Source of the DNA: a virus
Strand: one strand, 5' to 3'
IMG/VR virus record: IMGVR_UViG_3300030294_000162
Coordinates: 1 to 23,483 of that record
DNA length: 23,483 bases
The notes under the pieces are model-generated. The model did no database searches. It was not told the DNA's origin and worked only from the letters and a program-made list of their open reading frames with translations. Of the stretch, positions 1 to 8,934 are shown in pieces. Position 1 is the stretch's first letter. Every line of letters begins with the position of its first letter. The position numbers and the translations under genes are program-made.

Positions 1-3000
1 TATGTGACTCCACTACCACCTGAATCGGTTGTCGTGCCGCCACCACTCACATTGCCCAAAATTCCTGTAAACCAATTTTTTAGGGGCTGCATAATATATG
101 TCTGGTAAAGTATGTCAGCAAACATTTTTACAACGGCTTCGCTTATGCCTAAAATTGTTTCCTTTATTCCAGTTCCCAATCCTTCATTCATCGTAAGTAT
201 ATTTTCAATATGGGTTTTTGTGGAGCTATCCATACTTGACCAAGCTCCCATATAAATACTTTTAAAATCTGTCGTCTGTTTTTTCAACTCTTCTATGGCC
301 ACGCTAGCACCCGTATCAAATGAATTCGATAAAACTCCATTTCTTTTTTGAGCTACATCACTTAGTTGACCTTCAAGCTTTACCCTTTCGGTATAAGTAA
401 GTTTTTGTTTGTCTAGTAGACCCTGTAACCTGGTGATTTCTGCATTGTATACTTCCAAGTTTAATGCATCTACTTCTGATGCTGTCATTTTACCCAAATT
501 CAATTCATAACCATTCAGATCTACTTCGTGCTGATAAAACTCCATCATTGCATCGCGCTGTTTTTGATTTCTTGTCTTTTGTGCAACTAGAATTTGCTCA
601 TTGCGCTGTTCATCAACTGCCGCTGCTGCTTGCTTATCGTTTTCATCAACCATGATTGCACGTTTTTTTTCATCTGTTTCTTTATTGATTTTTTGAACTG
701 TTTTTTGATATTCTAGCTCAGCTTGAGTCGATGCATCATCTGTCAATTGAGCATGAAAATTAACGGTATCATCTTTCACAGACTGCCAGGCTTCACGCCA
801 ATTTTTCATTATTTTATCCGTTGATAATTTTTTATATTGCTCTATTTTCGCATTAATCTGTGTTACATCAACACCAGACGTCGCAAGTTGTGCTGATTGT
901 GATTGCATTCCAATAACTTCATTATTCGTCTTTTGTTCTTCTGTTTCTCGTGTTGGTAACATTTTTAATGAATTCAATTTGGAATCAAGCTGTTTTAGCA
1001 GTTCATCGGCTTTTTTCTTTGTTTCTTGCTGTTTCTTATAATAATCGCCGGGCTTATCTTCGCTTCCATGTCCTGCCGCATCTAAATATCCTACGATTTT
1101 ATTCACATAGTTTTGTGTTTCCGTATATGGTGGAACCCCACCATAATCTTTAACTGCTTGTGGTCCGGCATTATACGCCGCTAAAGCCATCCTCACATTT
1201 CCGCCAAATGTATCCATTTGCTGTCTGAGGTATTTTGCACCACCTTGCAAGTTTTGTTGCGGATCGTTAGGATCGACACCCAATCCTGCCGCCGTTTCTG
1301 GCATTAATTGGGTAAATCCAATAGCGCCTGCTCCAGAAACTGCATTTGGATTAAATGAGCTTTCTGCTTTTACTACAGCCGCAAATAAATTCCGATCTAC
1401 ACCTGCTGCATCAGCCGCCTGTTTAATCATATCGGCATAGCCGCCCGCTTCATCGGCTATTTCATATCTTTCTTTTTTTGGTTTTTTCGTTTTTTCATTT
1501 GCTTCTGGATCATATTTATTTGTTATGTCATCTAATGAGGGTGCATTAGGATCTGGCATTCCGAACAAACGCCGTTCTTCCTCTTCGTCTCGCTTTTTCT
1601 TTTGTGCATCCACAGCATCTTGGTGTTCGTTTTCTGCATCTGATAAATCTTTCCAGCCCCATGCACCGTCTGATGCTTTAACTTCAACCGTTCCTCCTGT
1701 GGTTGGGTCAAAAAGTGTATCTGTTTTTCCTTCGATATATGCCATTTTTTGTCGTTTCCCTGTTTCGGGATTAACTCTTGTTCTGGCATCTTCGTTGTAA
1801 CCTTTATAATCATTTTTGGCATCATTATATTCCACTAGTTTATAAGTTGCATATCCAATTGCAGCAGCTACTCCGAGCCATCCTCCAGCGAGTGCCAATA
1901 CCGTTTTACCTAGATTTCCAACAGCTGTGCCAGCAACTGCCATAGCTGACACAGTCTTTGTTCCGGCGCCTTCAGCCGCTATTCCATTTTCAATATGAGC
2001 TGCCGTTGTTGTTGCTACCGACCCCGTTAAGGCTTCTTGTGCAACCGTACTGCTTGCCGCTCCGACTGCTATTTTTTCACCAGTAACTGTTGCCGCTATA
2101 CCTTCTTCATTTAAAGCAAGCGTTGACGCCAAAATCGACTGAGCTAGTTCTATCTGTCCCCCCTTAGCAAGTGCTGATGCTACAACCATTCTTTCAGCCA
2201 TAACCTCTGATGCTATAGCTTGCTCTTCAATAGTCAAATTTGTTGCTATAATAGCCTCAGCTACTTCCAGCTGACCTGCTATAATAGCAGCGTTTGCGGC
2301 TTCTATAACTTCTGCTTTCCTTACCGCTGCTGCCATTTGCTCATTTTCTGCTAAAACGCTGCGTTGAATCGCTGCTGCAAGTTCCGTTTGACCTAATGAA
2401 GCAGCTACTGCCGCGGTTTCCATTGTTGTTCCGGCAAGCGTCGCCTGAATTTGTTGTTCTGCGGCAGCAACAGCGGCAACTCGTTCTGCTGTTGCCGCCG
2501 CTTCAGCTGCAACAATTTGCTGTGCATATTTGGTTTGTGTATCCAAAACAGCTTGTCCAAGAAAAGTTTGGGCTTTTGCTGCGCCATTCGTTACTGCTGA
2601 AACATCAGTAATCATTGCATTAATTTTGCCCACCACTACCCATCCAGCAATTCCAACTGTCACAAGTTCCGCATTTTCAGCTACAACTTTCAACGCTGTT
2701 CCTAATATTTTTGCAGCAGGAACGGCTACAACTGAAAGATCTGAACCTATTTTTTTTATTTCTCCACCAAAAACAATTGCTGTCCTGCTAGCACTTGCTA
2801 TCTCATTTACAAGGTCTTGGTTGACTGTTACTTTTTTCGTTTCGTTATCGACCGTTACAAACTTATCTGCAAGTATGGCAAGTTCATCTGTAGCTGCACT
2901 AAATATAGGGCTTAATCCTGTTCCGCCAATACGTCCTACTGCTTCTTTTAAGTGATTTATCCTACCTTCAAGCGAAGTCAAATAATTTTCATTTGCTTCT

Positions 3001-3680
3001 TTTTCGCCTCGTAATCGTTCTGTTAAAAAAGCATAAAGTCCACCAGCAGACTGTTTTGCCGCTGCTATATCCGCATCGGATATTCCAAGTAAAGATCCAA
3101 GTTTTGTCCGCTGTGCATTTTTCCCCGTAATAATATCGGCGACGTCGCGCATTAATATGTTTTCCTGTAACCCCATGGCTTTACCAGTTGTAGTAAGAGT
3201 GGATGCAAGTTCTAATGTTTGGCCAATTGTCATCTTTGCATTTAAGGCGGCTGGAAGCATAGCTCTGAATACATCCGATATTTCTTTTGTTGATGATCCA
3301 GTTAATATTGCCTGATCGTTTAACTGAGCCATCAAGTCTTTTGACATACTCAAGGCACTTCCCCAAGATATCGCCTCGCCATTTAATAATCCCATAGACA
3401 TTAAAGTGCCGGCCATACTTATACTGCCGGTTTCCATTGTTTTATAAAAGTCCTCAGCTGCGCCTAATGTAGAATCAAATGCGTCTCTAAGTCCGTTTAT
3501 TCCGGCTATTGCCAAGGCATATCCAGTTGCATTACTCAACGTACTATTTACTAAACCAACGCTTGCACCAAAGGATTCCATAGCTTGGGCAGTTTCTTGT
3601 GCAGAATTATTGACTTGTTTAAAGGCTGTACTGGCTAAATCTTTGCCGATAATTTGAATTTGTACATCATTAGCTCCCAT
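1..3680 (-). CDS. Tape measure protein with lytic transglycosylase (SLT) domain, C-terminus off the window
   Basis: The frame is open from ATG 3680 to the left edge (at least 1226 codons, no stop), so the gene is 3'-partial. The protein should set tail length and pass into the host envelope on infection. The N-terminal 300 residues resemble phage tape measure proteins (short hydrophobic and Gly/Ala-rich helical stretches). An Ala-rich middle holds three degenerate 39-residue repeats. A charged segment follows, then at about residues 748-845 a lysozyme-like SLT domain. This domain has a catalytic-type Glu in [15 protein letters not shown], then [18 protein letters not shown], and an AYNAGPQAV signature. 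Such a domain would cleave peptidoglycan during DNA entry. A long Lys/Glu/Gln-rich coiled-coil-like region follows. The ATG overlaps the stop of the G-T frame (TAATG), and AGGAGG lies 8 nt upstream. Position right after the tail chaperones is the standard one for this gene. Confidence 0.95.
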   Translation of the reverse strand, partial: MGANDVQIQIIGKDLASTAFKQVNNSAQETAQAMESFGASVGLVNSTLSNATGYALAIAGINGLRDAFDSTLGAAEDFYKTMETGSISMAGTLMSMGLLNGEAISWGSALSMSKDLMAQLNDQAILTGSSTKEISDVFRAMLPAALNAKMTIGQTLELASTLTTTGKAMGLQENILMRDVADIITGKNAQRTKLGSLLGISDADIAAAKQSAGGLYAFLTERLRGEKEANENYLTSLEGRINHLKEAVGRIGGTGLSPIFSAATDELAILADKFVTVDNETKKVTVNQDLVNEIASASRTAIVFGGEIKKIGSDLSVVAVPAAKILGTALKVVAENAELVTVGIAGWVVVGKINAMITDVSAVTNGAAKAQTFLGQAVLDTQTKYAQQIVAAEAAATAERVAAVAAAEQQIQATLAGTTMETAAVAASLGQTELAAAIQRSVLAENEQMAAAVRKAEVIEAANAAIIAGQLEVAEAIIATNLTIEEQAIASEVMAERMVVASALAKGGQIELAQSILASTLALNEEGIAATVTGEKIAVGAASSTVAQEALTGSVATTTAAHIENGIAAEGAGTKTVSAMAVAGTAVGNLGKTVLALAGGWLGVAAAIGYATYKLVEYNDAKNDYKGYNEDARTRVNPETGKRQKMAYIEGKTDTLFDPTTGGTVEVKASDGAWGWKDLSDAENEHQDAVDAQKKKRDEEEERRLFGMPDPNAPSLDDITNKYDPEANEKTKKPKKERYEIADEAGGYADMIKQAADAAGVDRNLFAAVVKAESSFNPNAVSGAGAIGFTQLMPETAAGLGVDPNDPQQNLQGGAKYLRQQMDTFGGNVRMALAAYNAGPQAVKDYGGVPPYTETQNYVNKIVGYLDAAGHGSEDKPGDYYKKQQETKKKADELLKQLDSKLNSLKMLPTRETEEQKTNNEVIGMQSQSAQLATSGVDVTQINAKIEQYKKLSTDKIMKNWREAWQSVKDDTVNFHAQLTDDASTQAELEYQKTVQKINKETDEKKRAIMVDENDKQAAAAVDEQRNEQILVAQKTRNQKQRDAMMEFYQHEVDLNGYELNLGKMTASEVDALNLEVYNAEITRLQGLLDKQKLTYTERVKLEGQLSDVAQKRNGVLSNSFDTGASVAIEELKKQTTDFKSIYMGAWSSMDSSTKTHIENILTMNEGLGTGIKETILGISEAVVKMFADILYQTYIMQPLKNWFTGILGNVSGGGTTTDSGGSGVT
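2041..2397 (-). repeat. Three tandem degenerate 39-residue repeats within the tape measure protein
   Basis: In the tape measure frame, three consecutive units begin [36 protein letters not shown] and [18 protein letters not shown], each about 39 residues apart. Each has an aliphatic/Ala helix after the G-Q-x-E motif, then a second Ala-rich helix. DNA identity between units is low, so this is an old protein-level repeat and not a recent duplication. Tape measure repeats are thought to adjust tail length in steps. Here the role is inferred. Confidence 0.75.
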
Positions 3681-4365
3681 TATGCTATTTCCTCCTCGAT
3701 GCGATTTACTTCAAAAAATTCCAATGCCTGTATTTTATATAAGGTTGCGGGTGTCACATCAATATTTAATGTTTTCGCGACAATTGGCAGGACGTTGTAA
3801 TCGAGCCCCATAGGCATAGACCCAATCGCTCCCATCCCCACACCAATAACTCTGGTTCGCCATTGCGTGCGTATGGCCAGCCAGAGTTCCCATGCCTCTC
3901 TATTTTCTTCCCATAATTCTGGGCGTTTAAATTCACATTCTTCGCAATCTGCCTGCGTACATTCGTTTAAATCCAGAGCAGCTGTACAATATTTAAGCCG
4001 CCCTATAATCCAGTGCCAGGCAGCTATTAGTTTTTTTCCGCGAAATCATCCCGATATGTCATTCCAAAAACAAAGTCTGCAAAGCTTACGCAAACGTTAT
4101 TAGGCAGTGTCGAATCAAATTTGAAATCCTTAAAAATATGTTCCGCCATCCAGTCGAACATTTCATCTTTAATCTCAAATACATTCCGCGGATCTCCACT
4201 TTTTATTTTAAAAAAATTAAGATTCGCAGCATCCAGCTCTTTTCTTTCGTTTCGTGTCAAGGATCGCGCGGCTGGTAACTTTTTTTCTTTCGCCAACTCT
4301 GCGAAATAATTCCGTTTTTTTTCATATTCTTCTTTTGCTTTTTCTACTTTATCTTGATTGTCCAT
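3680..4365 (-). CDS. Tail assembly chaperone G-T fusion made by -1 ribosomal frameshift
   Basis: Genes G and T share one start. After Asn112 (codons AAA AAC at 4035-4030) the ribosome is predicted to slip back one base. It then reads CTA ATA GCT from 4030 and continues 116 codons to TAA 3682-3680, giving about 228 residues. The T part has no ATG of its own near the junction. It contains WHWIIGRL, a Cys cluster ([13 protein letters not shown]), an [11 protein letters not shown] segment and [10 protein letters not shown], which I recognise as DUF1799-like, the usual frameshifted partner of phage tail chaperones. In lambda, gpG and gpGT coat and fold the tape measure protein and recruit tail tube subunits. 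The next gene, whose ATG overlaps this stop, is the tape measure. The frame shows no internal stop, and otherwise 346 bases (3681-4026) would be empty. Confidence 0.9.
3996..4036 (-). other. -1 programmed frameshift site: A AAA AAC slippery heptamer plus downstream stem-loop
   Basis: The heptamer A AAA AAC occupies 4036-4030, in the correct phase (gaa AAA AAC). Two stop triplets (TAA TAG) follow in frame 0. Four nt after the heptamer a 7-bp stem can form: AGCTGCC (4025-4019) with GGCGGCT (4002-3996), including one T-G pair and a 16-nt loop. Heptamer, short spacer and stem are the classic components of bacterial/phage -1 frameshifting. The stem assignment is by eye and has not been folded computationally. 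Confidence 0.88.
4027..4365 (-). CDS. Tail assembly chaperone G (frame-0 product)
   Basis: This 112-residue protein is highly charged at its N-terminus ([16 protein letters not shown]). Its middle contains [16 protein letters not shown] and its end [18 protein letters not shown]. Size, position between tail tube and tape measure, and the terminal slippery sequence identify it as a gpG-type tail chaperone, although sequence similarity to lambda gpG is not evident to me. ATG 4365 is preferred over ATG 4371 because GGAGG lies 7 nt before the former but directly abuts the latter. Most ribosomes should stop at TAA 4029-4027; a minority make the G-T fusion. Confidence 0.85.
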   Translation of the reverse strand: MDNQDKVEKAKEEYEKKRNYFAELAKEKKLPAARSLTRNERKELDAANLNFFKIKSGDPRNVFEIKDEMFDWMAEHIFKDFKFDSTLPNNVCVSFADFVFGMTYRDDFAEKN

Positions 4366-4378
4366 TTTCATTCCTCCA

Positions 4379-5719
4379 TTATGCTATCGCGTAGCTTGCT
4401 ACGTCGTTTGTAAGTGTGATTTGAATTACCGAATTTTCTACGCTATTGCTGTAATATGATTTATAATTCATTGATAGCAACACGCCTTTTGGTCCATCAA
4501 TGGTCGGTGTAGCACGTTCAAAAATTAATTCTGGCAGTAATATTTCTAAGGAGTATATACCGGTTGTGAACATTAGTTTCAAACTTGTTTCTATTCCATT
4601 TATTGCTTTTTCTAAAAGAAGTGTGTCTTTAAACAGCGATTCTACGGTTCCGGTTGGTTTTATAATCCCTTCCGCTATATCGGTTCGCGTTCCGTTGCCA
4701 TTTAAGCAGTACGTGTCACCATCAAGCCCAAAATCAATATCTAGACTCATTTTTCTAGCTGATCCTAAAACCTCTCCATTTTCGACCACCGTTGCATTGA
4801 AATTGTTAAATCGTAATGGTTGTTCCTGCGTCGGTGAACTATCTAGGGATGCATCATTTAAAATTTCATCAGCACCCATTATATCGGCTGTGGCTGTCAA
4901 TTCATTGTTTCCTACCTGCGCTGAAATAGACAATTTACTGATTTTGCAGCCAGGATAAACTGCGTATTTTGATAAATCACTAAATCCTTTTTCAATGGAA
5001 GCCGACGGCATATCATCCTGCACCTTGAATACATGTTTGAATAATGCTGCTCCAGCTGTTGCTGTCCCTGTATTACATTTCATGATACTTGATATATCTG
5101 ATCCGGTTGCAGGTGCTTCCAAAAGACTGACAGATGAACTAACACCGGTCGAACCAGATGTGATTGTAAATTTTCCGTTAATAGCATCCCAGGTAACTGT
5201 TGCCCCAGTAAATCCAATCGTTGCTGCAGCGGCTCGAATTGCTGTTTGAATTTTCCCCGCTACGTCGTTCATCGTGATGATGCCAGTAGAAAAGTCAATC
5301 GGTCCAATTGTTGTCTTTGAACTTCCATCCATTGAAATTTTAAAAGCCCCAGCCGTGATTGCTATCCACGTTGCAATCACGGCTGAAACACCATTCGCTC
5401 CTTGTAATGTTCCGGCTGTATTCTGATTCGTTGTTACCGGTGCACCAAAGCATAAGGTAAGCCAATGCCCGGTATTTCTTGCATCCAGTGGGAATTCAAC
5501 ATTCCCCGATACGTCAATTTGTCCAAGTCCCGGTGCTATCGGATCGCGCCGCCCCGTAATTGTATTGGATTCGATTGTATTTTGTTTACTCGTTAGTGTG
5601 TTTTTATTGAACGGCAGTTTGATTGCTTGCGGACTTATCGGTGTGACGCCATATTCTGATTCGAACGCCAAAAGTAAGGCGCCTTTCATACCTCTTGCTT
5701 GTCTACCCAATCTATTCAC
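4379..5719 (-). CDS. Major tail tube protein (gpV-like) with an inserted domain
   Basis: A 446-residue protein that should polymerise into the tail tube. The N-terminus (RGMKGALLLAFESEYGVTP) and residues 226-290 (FKHVFKVQDDMPSASIEKG, then a YPGCKISKLSIS strand) match the phage tail tube family of siphoviruses. Between WLTLCFGAP (about residue 87) and FKHVF (228), where the family normally has a short link, about 105 residues (116-220) are inserted. The insert has the pattern hydrophobic strand, ISMDG, a helix with GKIQTAIRAA, then GKFTITSGSTG. Start is uncertain: GTG 5719 has no spaced ribosome binding site, whereas TTG 5710 sits 5-7 nt after AGGGGTG and would drop three residues. Next to gene G, as expected. 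Confidence 0.85.
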   Translation of the reverse strand: MNRLGRQARGMKGALLLAFESEYGVTPISPQAIKLPFNKNTLTSKQNTIESNTITGRRDPIAPGLGQIDVSGNVEFPLDARNTGHWLTLCFGAPVTTNQNTAGTLQGANGVSAVIATWIAITAGAFKISMDGSSKTTIGPIDFSTGIITMNDVAGKIQTAIRAAAATIGFTGATVTWDAINGKFTITSGSTGVSSSVSLLEAPATGSDISSIMKCNTGTATAGAALFKHVFKVQDDMPSASIEKGFSDLSKYAVYPGCKISKLSISAQVGNNELTATADIMGADEILNDASLDSSPTQEQPLRFNNFNATVVENGEVLGSARKMSLDIDFGLDGDTYCLNGNGTRTDIAEGIIKPTGTVESLFKDTLLLEKAINGIETSLKLMFTTGIYSLEILLPELIFERATPTIDGPKGVLLSMNYKSYYSNSVENSVIQITLTNDVASYAIA

Positions 5720-5721
5720 CC

Positions 5722-6237
5722 CTAATAAATAATATTTTCGCCCATTGCAGGCTCTAGCTCTGTTGTCAAAACCATGTATCCCGGAAATTGCGGGAAATAG
5801 GCTTGTGTGTCGATATTGTACTCAATTTTTGATATAGGAAAGCTATTATCAATGAGTACTTGTTGTAACGTCTCATAGATCAACTGACCAAAATCATCTG
5901 TTTCATACATTCCTAAAAACTCAATCACGTTACCAGTCAAAGTTTCTGACCATTTCACCGTTTCCCCATCAACTAATATATTTTCATTTGCAATTGTCCA
6001 CGATACACACAATCCATAGGACAAAACATCCTGATTCCCGCCTTCCGCTTTGATTCCGGGCAAAATAAAAATTGCCGGACAATGTTTTTTGTCAGGCAAT
6101 TTTTTTCCATTAACCCCCATAAATATGGTTGGCTTTTTCCCGTATTTATTCATGCAAAAATCATTTATTTCTGTTGAATCCATGATAATATCACGCCATC
6201 GCATAGCCATGGTTTTAATTTTTAATGTCATTTCCAT
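5722..6237 (-). CDS. Tail completion/terminator-like protein (gpU position)
   Basis: A 171-residue protein lying between the HK97-gp10/gpZ-like gene and the tail tube gene, which is the slot of the tail terminator that caps the tube and joins it to the head. It starts MEMTLKIKTMAMRWRDI and has the alternating beta strands (YGLCVSWTIANENILVD, FPGYMVLTTELEP) and helix (LIYETLQQVLI) seen in small tail-terminator folds. I do not recognise a specific family. ATG 6237 is chosen because AAGGAG lies 11 nt upstream. A longer frame to 6333 has no ribosome binding site and would overlap the preceding gene by 59 nt. Confidence 0.65.
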   Translation of the reverse strand: MEMTLKIKTMAMRWRDIIMDSTEINDFCMNKYGKKPTIFMGVNGKKLPDKKHCPAIFILPGIKAEGGNQDVLSYGLCVSWTIANENILVDGETVKWSETLTGNVIEFLGMYETDDFGQLIYETLQQVLIDNSFPISKIEYNIDTQAYFPQFPGYMVLTTELEPAMGENIIY

Positions 6238-6274
6238 GTTGAGCACTTCTCCTTGTATCCAAGTTGGACACCTT

Positions 6275-6868
6275 TCATGTATAAACTTGATATACTCGAT
6301 TGGATGATGCTGCTGACCTATTTGATGCACCATTTAAATAGCTAATTAGTTTTTCTTCTACTTTTTTTGGTGCTCCCACCTGAATAATAGGCTGCATTGG
6401 TTTATAGGTTGGTCTTGCAATGACTTGTATTACGTCCCGTGTCTCCGCAAGTGGTATTCCAGCGGCAGCAAAAGCTTTCCGCATACTTTGCGTTACGGTA
6501 TTAAAAAAACCATCTTCTTGCTTTGTTCCAATATCTACAGCTGATGCACTTAACCAACCAACCGTAACAATCCCATCACTAGCTCTTGCTTTATCATACC
6601 CAACTGCATTGGCAAGTTTTCCCATAGGTTTATAGTTTCTTTTAATTTCATGGTTCATTGCAGCATCAAGAGCTTTTCTTATCCATACTGGTATAAGCGG
6701 CGAATATTGGCTTCCCCCTGGCGATCCAGAGCGAATACCCTTCTTTATTTCTTGCTGTGCCCAATATCCGGCTGATTTTAACGCACTACCAATCCACTGC
6801 GGTTTTTCTTCTATAACTCGATTCAGAAAAGGTGTCAATTCGTCTTGATATCTTATTTCAATTGGCAT
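6275..6868 (-). CDS. HK97 gp10-like / gpZ-like minor tail (tail completion) protein
   Basis: A 197-residue basic protein. It carries a helix with AGYWAQQEIKKGIRSGSPGGSQYSPL, then RKALDAAMN, a GKLANAVGYD segment and strands around GIVTVGWLS. The C-terminus has PTYKPMQPIIQ. This arrangement (amphipathic helix, tolerance for Gly/Ser, 'W-L-S' strand, P-T-Y-KPM) is that of the head-tail/tail-completion proteins of the gp10/gpZ group. They act after head and tail are made, at the neck. ATG 6868 is one base past the TAA of the preceding gene (6871-6869). The last 19 residues (SNRSAASSNRVYQVYT) look disordered. Confidence 0.7.
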   Translation of the reverse strand: MPIEIRYQDELTPFLNRVIEEKPQWIGSALKSAGYWAQQEIKKGIRSGSPGGSQYSPLIPVWIRKALDAAMNHEIKRNYKPMGKLANAVGYDKARASDGIVTVGWLSASAVDIGTKQEDGFFNTVTQSMRKAFAAAGIPLAETRDVIQVIARPTYKPMQPIIQVGAPKKVEEKLISYLNGASNRSAASSNRVYQVYT

Positions 6869-7207
6869 TTACCTGCCCCCAAACATAACGGCACTTTCAT
6901 TGGCAATAAAACGCAATCTAAACATTCCTGCTGAATCCCCTGAGATGGCTGCAAAATCATATTCTTTTTCTTTGTATATAATTGTGTCACCAATATACGG
7001 ATTTGGTATATCTGCCTTTCTTACACTGAATATAGCATCTTCATAGGTTCGTTCACGATCATTTGGTTTTGTCCTTACAGAGCTTCCTTCGCCAATTTCC
7101 GGTATAACTGTTATTTCTATGCCATTATATAAAGCTTTTTTCCCAAATTCATCCGTATCAAAAAATACTGTATCAACATCGTTTTCCATATCGTCTTTTA
7201 GGCTCAT
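6869..7207 (-). CDS. Head-tail attachment protein, gpFII-like
   Basis: A 112-residue protein with an acidic helical N-terminus (SLKDDMENDVDTVFFDTDEF) followed by beta strands (ALYNGIEITVIPE, YEDAIFSVRKADI, GDTIIYKEKEYDF) and a terminal FRLRFIANESAVMF. The order 'disordered/helical head, ITV strand, S-V-R strand, P-x-x-GD, Y-x-V/F strand' is that of lambda gpFII, which forms the ring the tail docks on. The start codon overlaps the preceding stop (ATGA). Assignment rests on position and strand pattern; sequence identity to lambda is low. Confidence 0.65.
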   Translation of the reverse strand: MSLKDDMENDVDTVFFDTDEFGKKALYNGIEITVIPEIGEGSSVRTKPNDRERTYEDAIFSVRKADIPNPYIGDTIIYKEKEYDFAAISGDSAGMFRLRFIANESAVMFGGR

Positions 7208-7479
7208 TTTTTATCGGCTCCAACAGTTTTTTTAGGATCAATCGGTATCAAGGCTTCACCTGTGTCATTCCCTTTGATTTCTGTTGTTTCTGGATTTGTT
7301 TGTGATTCGGGATTTATTGGTGATTCTATTGGTTCTCTCGCTGGCAATTCTTCCATTTCGCCATTACTTTCATTAACTATTTTCCGCCCCGATTCATCAG
7401 GAACATTACAAATAATATCCCCCGGTCCATAATGCTTCCCATTATGTTTCACGGTAAAACGCTTTACTAAAATATCCAC
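7204..7479 (-). CDS. Small gpFI-position protein, DUF7210-like N-terminus
   Basis: A 91-residue protein. The first 40 residues (KRFTVKHNGKHYGPGDIICN, then a GRKIV segment) form a small beta unit found in many short phage proteins located just after the capsid gene. The remainder is Pro/Glu/Thr-rich (EPIESPINPESQTNPETTE) and probably disordered. Starts at GTG 7479 with GGAGG 8 nt upstream. By position it matches lambda FI, which helps DNA packaging, but the sequence itself does not prove that function. Confidence 0.6.
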   Translation of the reverse strand: MDILVKRFTVKHNGKHYGPGDIICNVPDESGRKIVNESNGEMEELPAREPIESPINPESQTNPETTEIKGNDTGEALIPIDPKKTVGADKK

Positions 7480-7492
7480 TTAATTTTCCTCC

Positions 7493-8551
7493 TCAATATG
7501 CTTTTATTGTATACCAATCATCAATAAATTCCGGTTTTGGTACGCATTTACTGGCAACACGAATCATTTGCGTATCTCTCCCAGTTTCATTCCAAACTTT
7601 TGGAACATCTTTACCTTCATAGGTTCGTCTTACGCCATCTTCTTCAAGCTGCGTCACCGCACCGAAAAGCTGAGATCCACGTCCAGAAACCCCCATAATA
7701 AAATATCCATCAGGAATATACTGTTGCAATTCTCCTGCATCATCTTGATAAACCCCATCATATGCATATACTTCAAGGTTTAAGCTTTGGATAAATCCAA
7801 TTCTCGTAACGCCCGGTGCAATAATACGCGGTTGAATGCTCATTAATGAAAGGTTCGTTGCATTTGGAATTAATAAATATTGTAAAATACTAGCATTTTT
7901 TAATATTTTATTACATGTTTCATAACTGCCGATTGCTACATCCGGAACACGCCCGCTGTTACGTGCAACCGTTTTCGATCCGGTTTGGATCTGTCCATAT
8001 ATATCAGATCCGGCTGATGTCCACTTATCCGTATCGGATATCAATGTTAATTTTTGTGTCCAATCTGGATATGTTACGGTATCAATGATTGGTGTTTTGT
8101 CATCGTCAGCATATCCCATTACATCAAATTTACCAAAAAGCATCAATTGGGCGCACATCCACTCCACGCGGCGTTTATTCATGTCTTGTAAATCCGCCAT
8201 GTCTTTCGCTCTAAGAGCCATTGCCCGCTGTTCCGGTGTTTGAGTGGAGAATACATTTTCACCAAATGCACGCTGTTCTACGTCATCGTTCGTTGTTGAT
8301 CGTTGCGGAGCCATCATTGGTGGTTCATATTCTTTTGTCGAAAATCCGGTCCGTTTTACATTGGCACCATTACCGCCTTTTGAAATAAAAGGTGCAAGCT
8401 GTCTATTCCCTTTTCTATAATCCATTAAGACCGTTTTTGTTGGGAAAGTTACTTCATTTGGGAAAAATGTATCTCGGAATAATGTTTGCGGTGCAAAACT
8501 TTGCTCTAATGCTTGTAATAAACCGTATGTTTGATTAATGTTAAATGCCAT
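7493..8551 (-). CDS. Major capsid protein, lambda gpE family
   Basis: A 352-residue protein of the length typical for lambda gpE (341). Visible family marks are an N-terminal FAPQTLFRDTFFPNEVTFPT, an ERQLAPF-like NRQLAPFISKGG, the PPMMAPQRSTTNDDVEQR stretch, RRVEWMCAQLMLFGKFDV, and a C-terminal GRDTQMIRVASKCVPKP. It should build the icosahedral shell with the HK97 fold. The decoration protein gene is immediately upstream (2-nt gap) and the gpFI/FII-like genes downstream, as in lambda. ATG 8551 is the only good start. Confidence 0.95.
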   Translation of the reverse strand: MAFNINQTYGLLQALEQSFAPQTLFRDTFFPNEVTFPTKTVLMDYRKGNRQLAPFISKGGNGANVKRTGFSTKEYEPPMMAPQRSTTNDDVEQRAFGENVFSTQTPEQRAMALRAKDMADLQDMNKRRVEWMCAQLMLFGKFDVMGYADDDKTPIIDTVTYPDWTQKLTLISDTDKWTSAGSDIYGQIQTGSKTVARNSGRVPDVAIGSYETCNKILKNASILQYLLIPNATNLSLMSIQPRIIAPGVTRIGFIQSLNLEVYAYDGVYQDDAGELQQYIPDGYFIMGVSGRGSQLFGAVTQLEEDGVRRTYEGKDVPKVWNETGRDTQMIRVASKCVPKPEFIDDWYTIKAY

Positions 8552-8553
8552 AA

Positions 8554-8934
8554 TTAGTCCACTCCCTTTTCACTGGTTAAATAAATATCCATGCCTCTTA
8601 ATGTTTCTTCATGGTTTGTGGGCGTATCCGTTCCACCAAACGTCAAGTACTCGCGGTTAAATATCCCGCTCAAATATGCGGTGCCAACTACGTCTGCACT
8701 TGTTGCATCCACAGAATACGCTAAAACGCAATTTGCCGATTGACTACCATCTGTCGATGCACTGTTTACTGATGTAAATTTACCACTTGCTGTTATCTTA
8801 CCTAAAACTCTCCCACGTGGTAGAATACCTGCACCGCTGGCAATGGTAATATTTTTTGTAAAAAGATTTGGGTCTGTTCCACCGATTAGCCCATCATATT
8901 CCTCTGTGGAAATGCTATTTACTAATTCAGCCAT
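8554..8934 (-). CDS. Head decoration protein, lambda gpD family
   Basis: A 126-residue protein matching the HDPD family, with an SGAGILPRGRVLGKIT motif, a short spacer, CVLAYSVDATSADVVGTAYL, and the terminal GREYL-type segment (GIFNREYLTFGG). Trimers of gpD stabilise the expanded shell at threefold sites. Its ATG overlaps the TAA of the protease-scaffold gene by one base (TAATG), so the two are probably translationally coupled. Confidence 0.92.
   Translation of the reverse strand: MAELVNSISTEEYDGLIGGTDPNLFTKNITIASGAGILPRGRVLGKITASGKFTSVNSASTDGSQSANCVLAYSVDATSADVVGTAYLSGIFNREYLTFGGTDTPTNHEETLRGMDIYLTSEKGVD

Noticed and set aside
1532-1825. Minus-strand ORF of 97 codons and several plus-strand ORFs over the tape measure gene
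   Set aside because: They are in other frames of the tape measure gene, with low-complexity or antisense composition and no ribosome binding site; the tape measure frame is continuous and has recognisable domains.
4500-4958. Plus-strand ORF of 152 codons opposite the tail tube gene
   Set aside because: Antisense shadow; the minus-strand frame encodes a recognisable tail tube protein, and no plus-strand promoter or ribosome binding site is evident.
6238-6333. Upstream extension of the gpU-position gene to ATG 6333
   Set aside because: It overlaps the end of the preceding gene by 59 nt and lacks a ribosome binding site, whereas ATG 6237 has AAGGAG 11 nt upstream.
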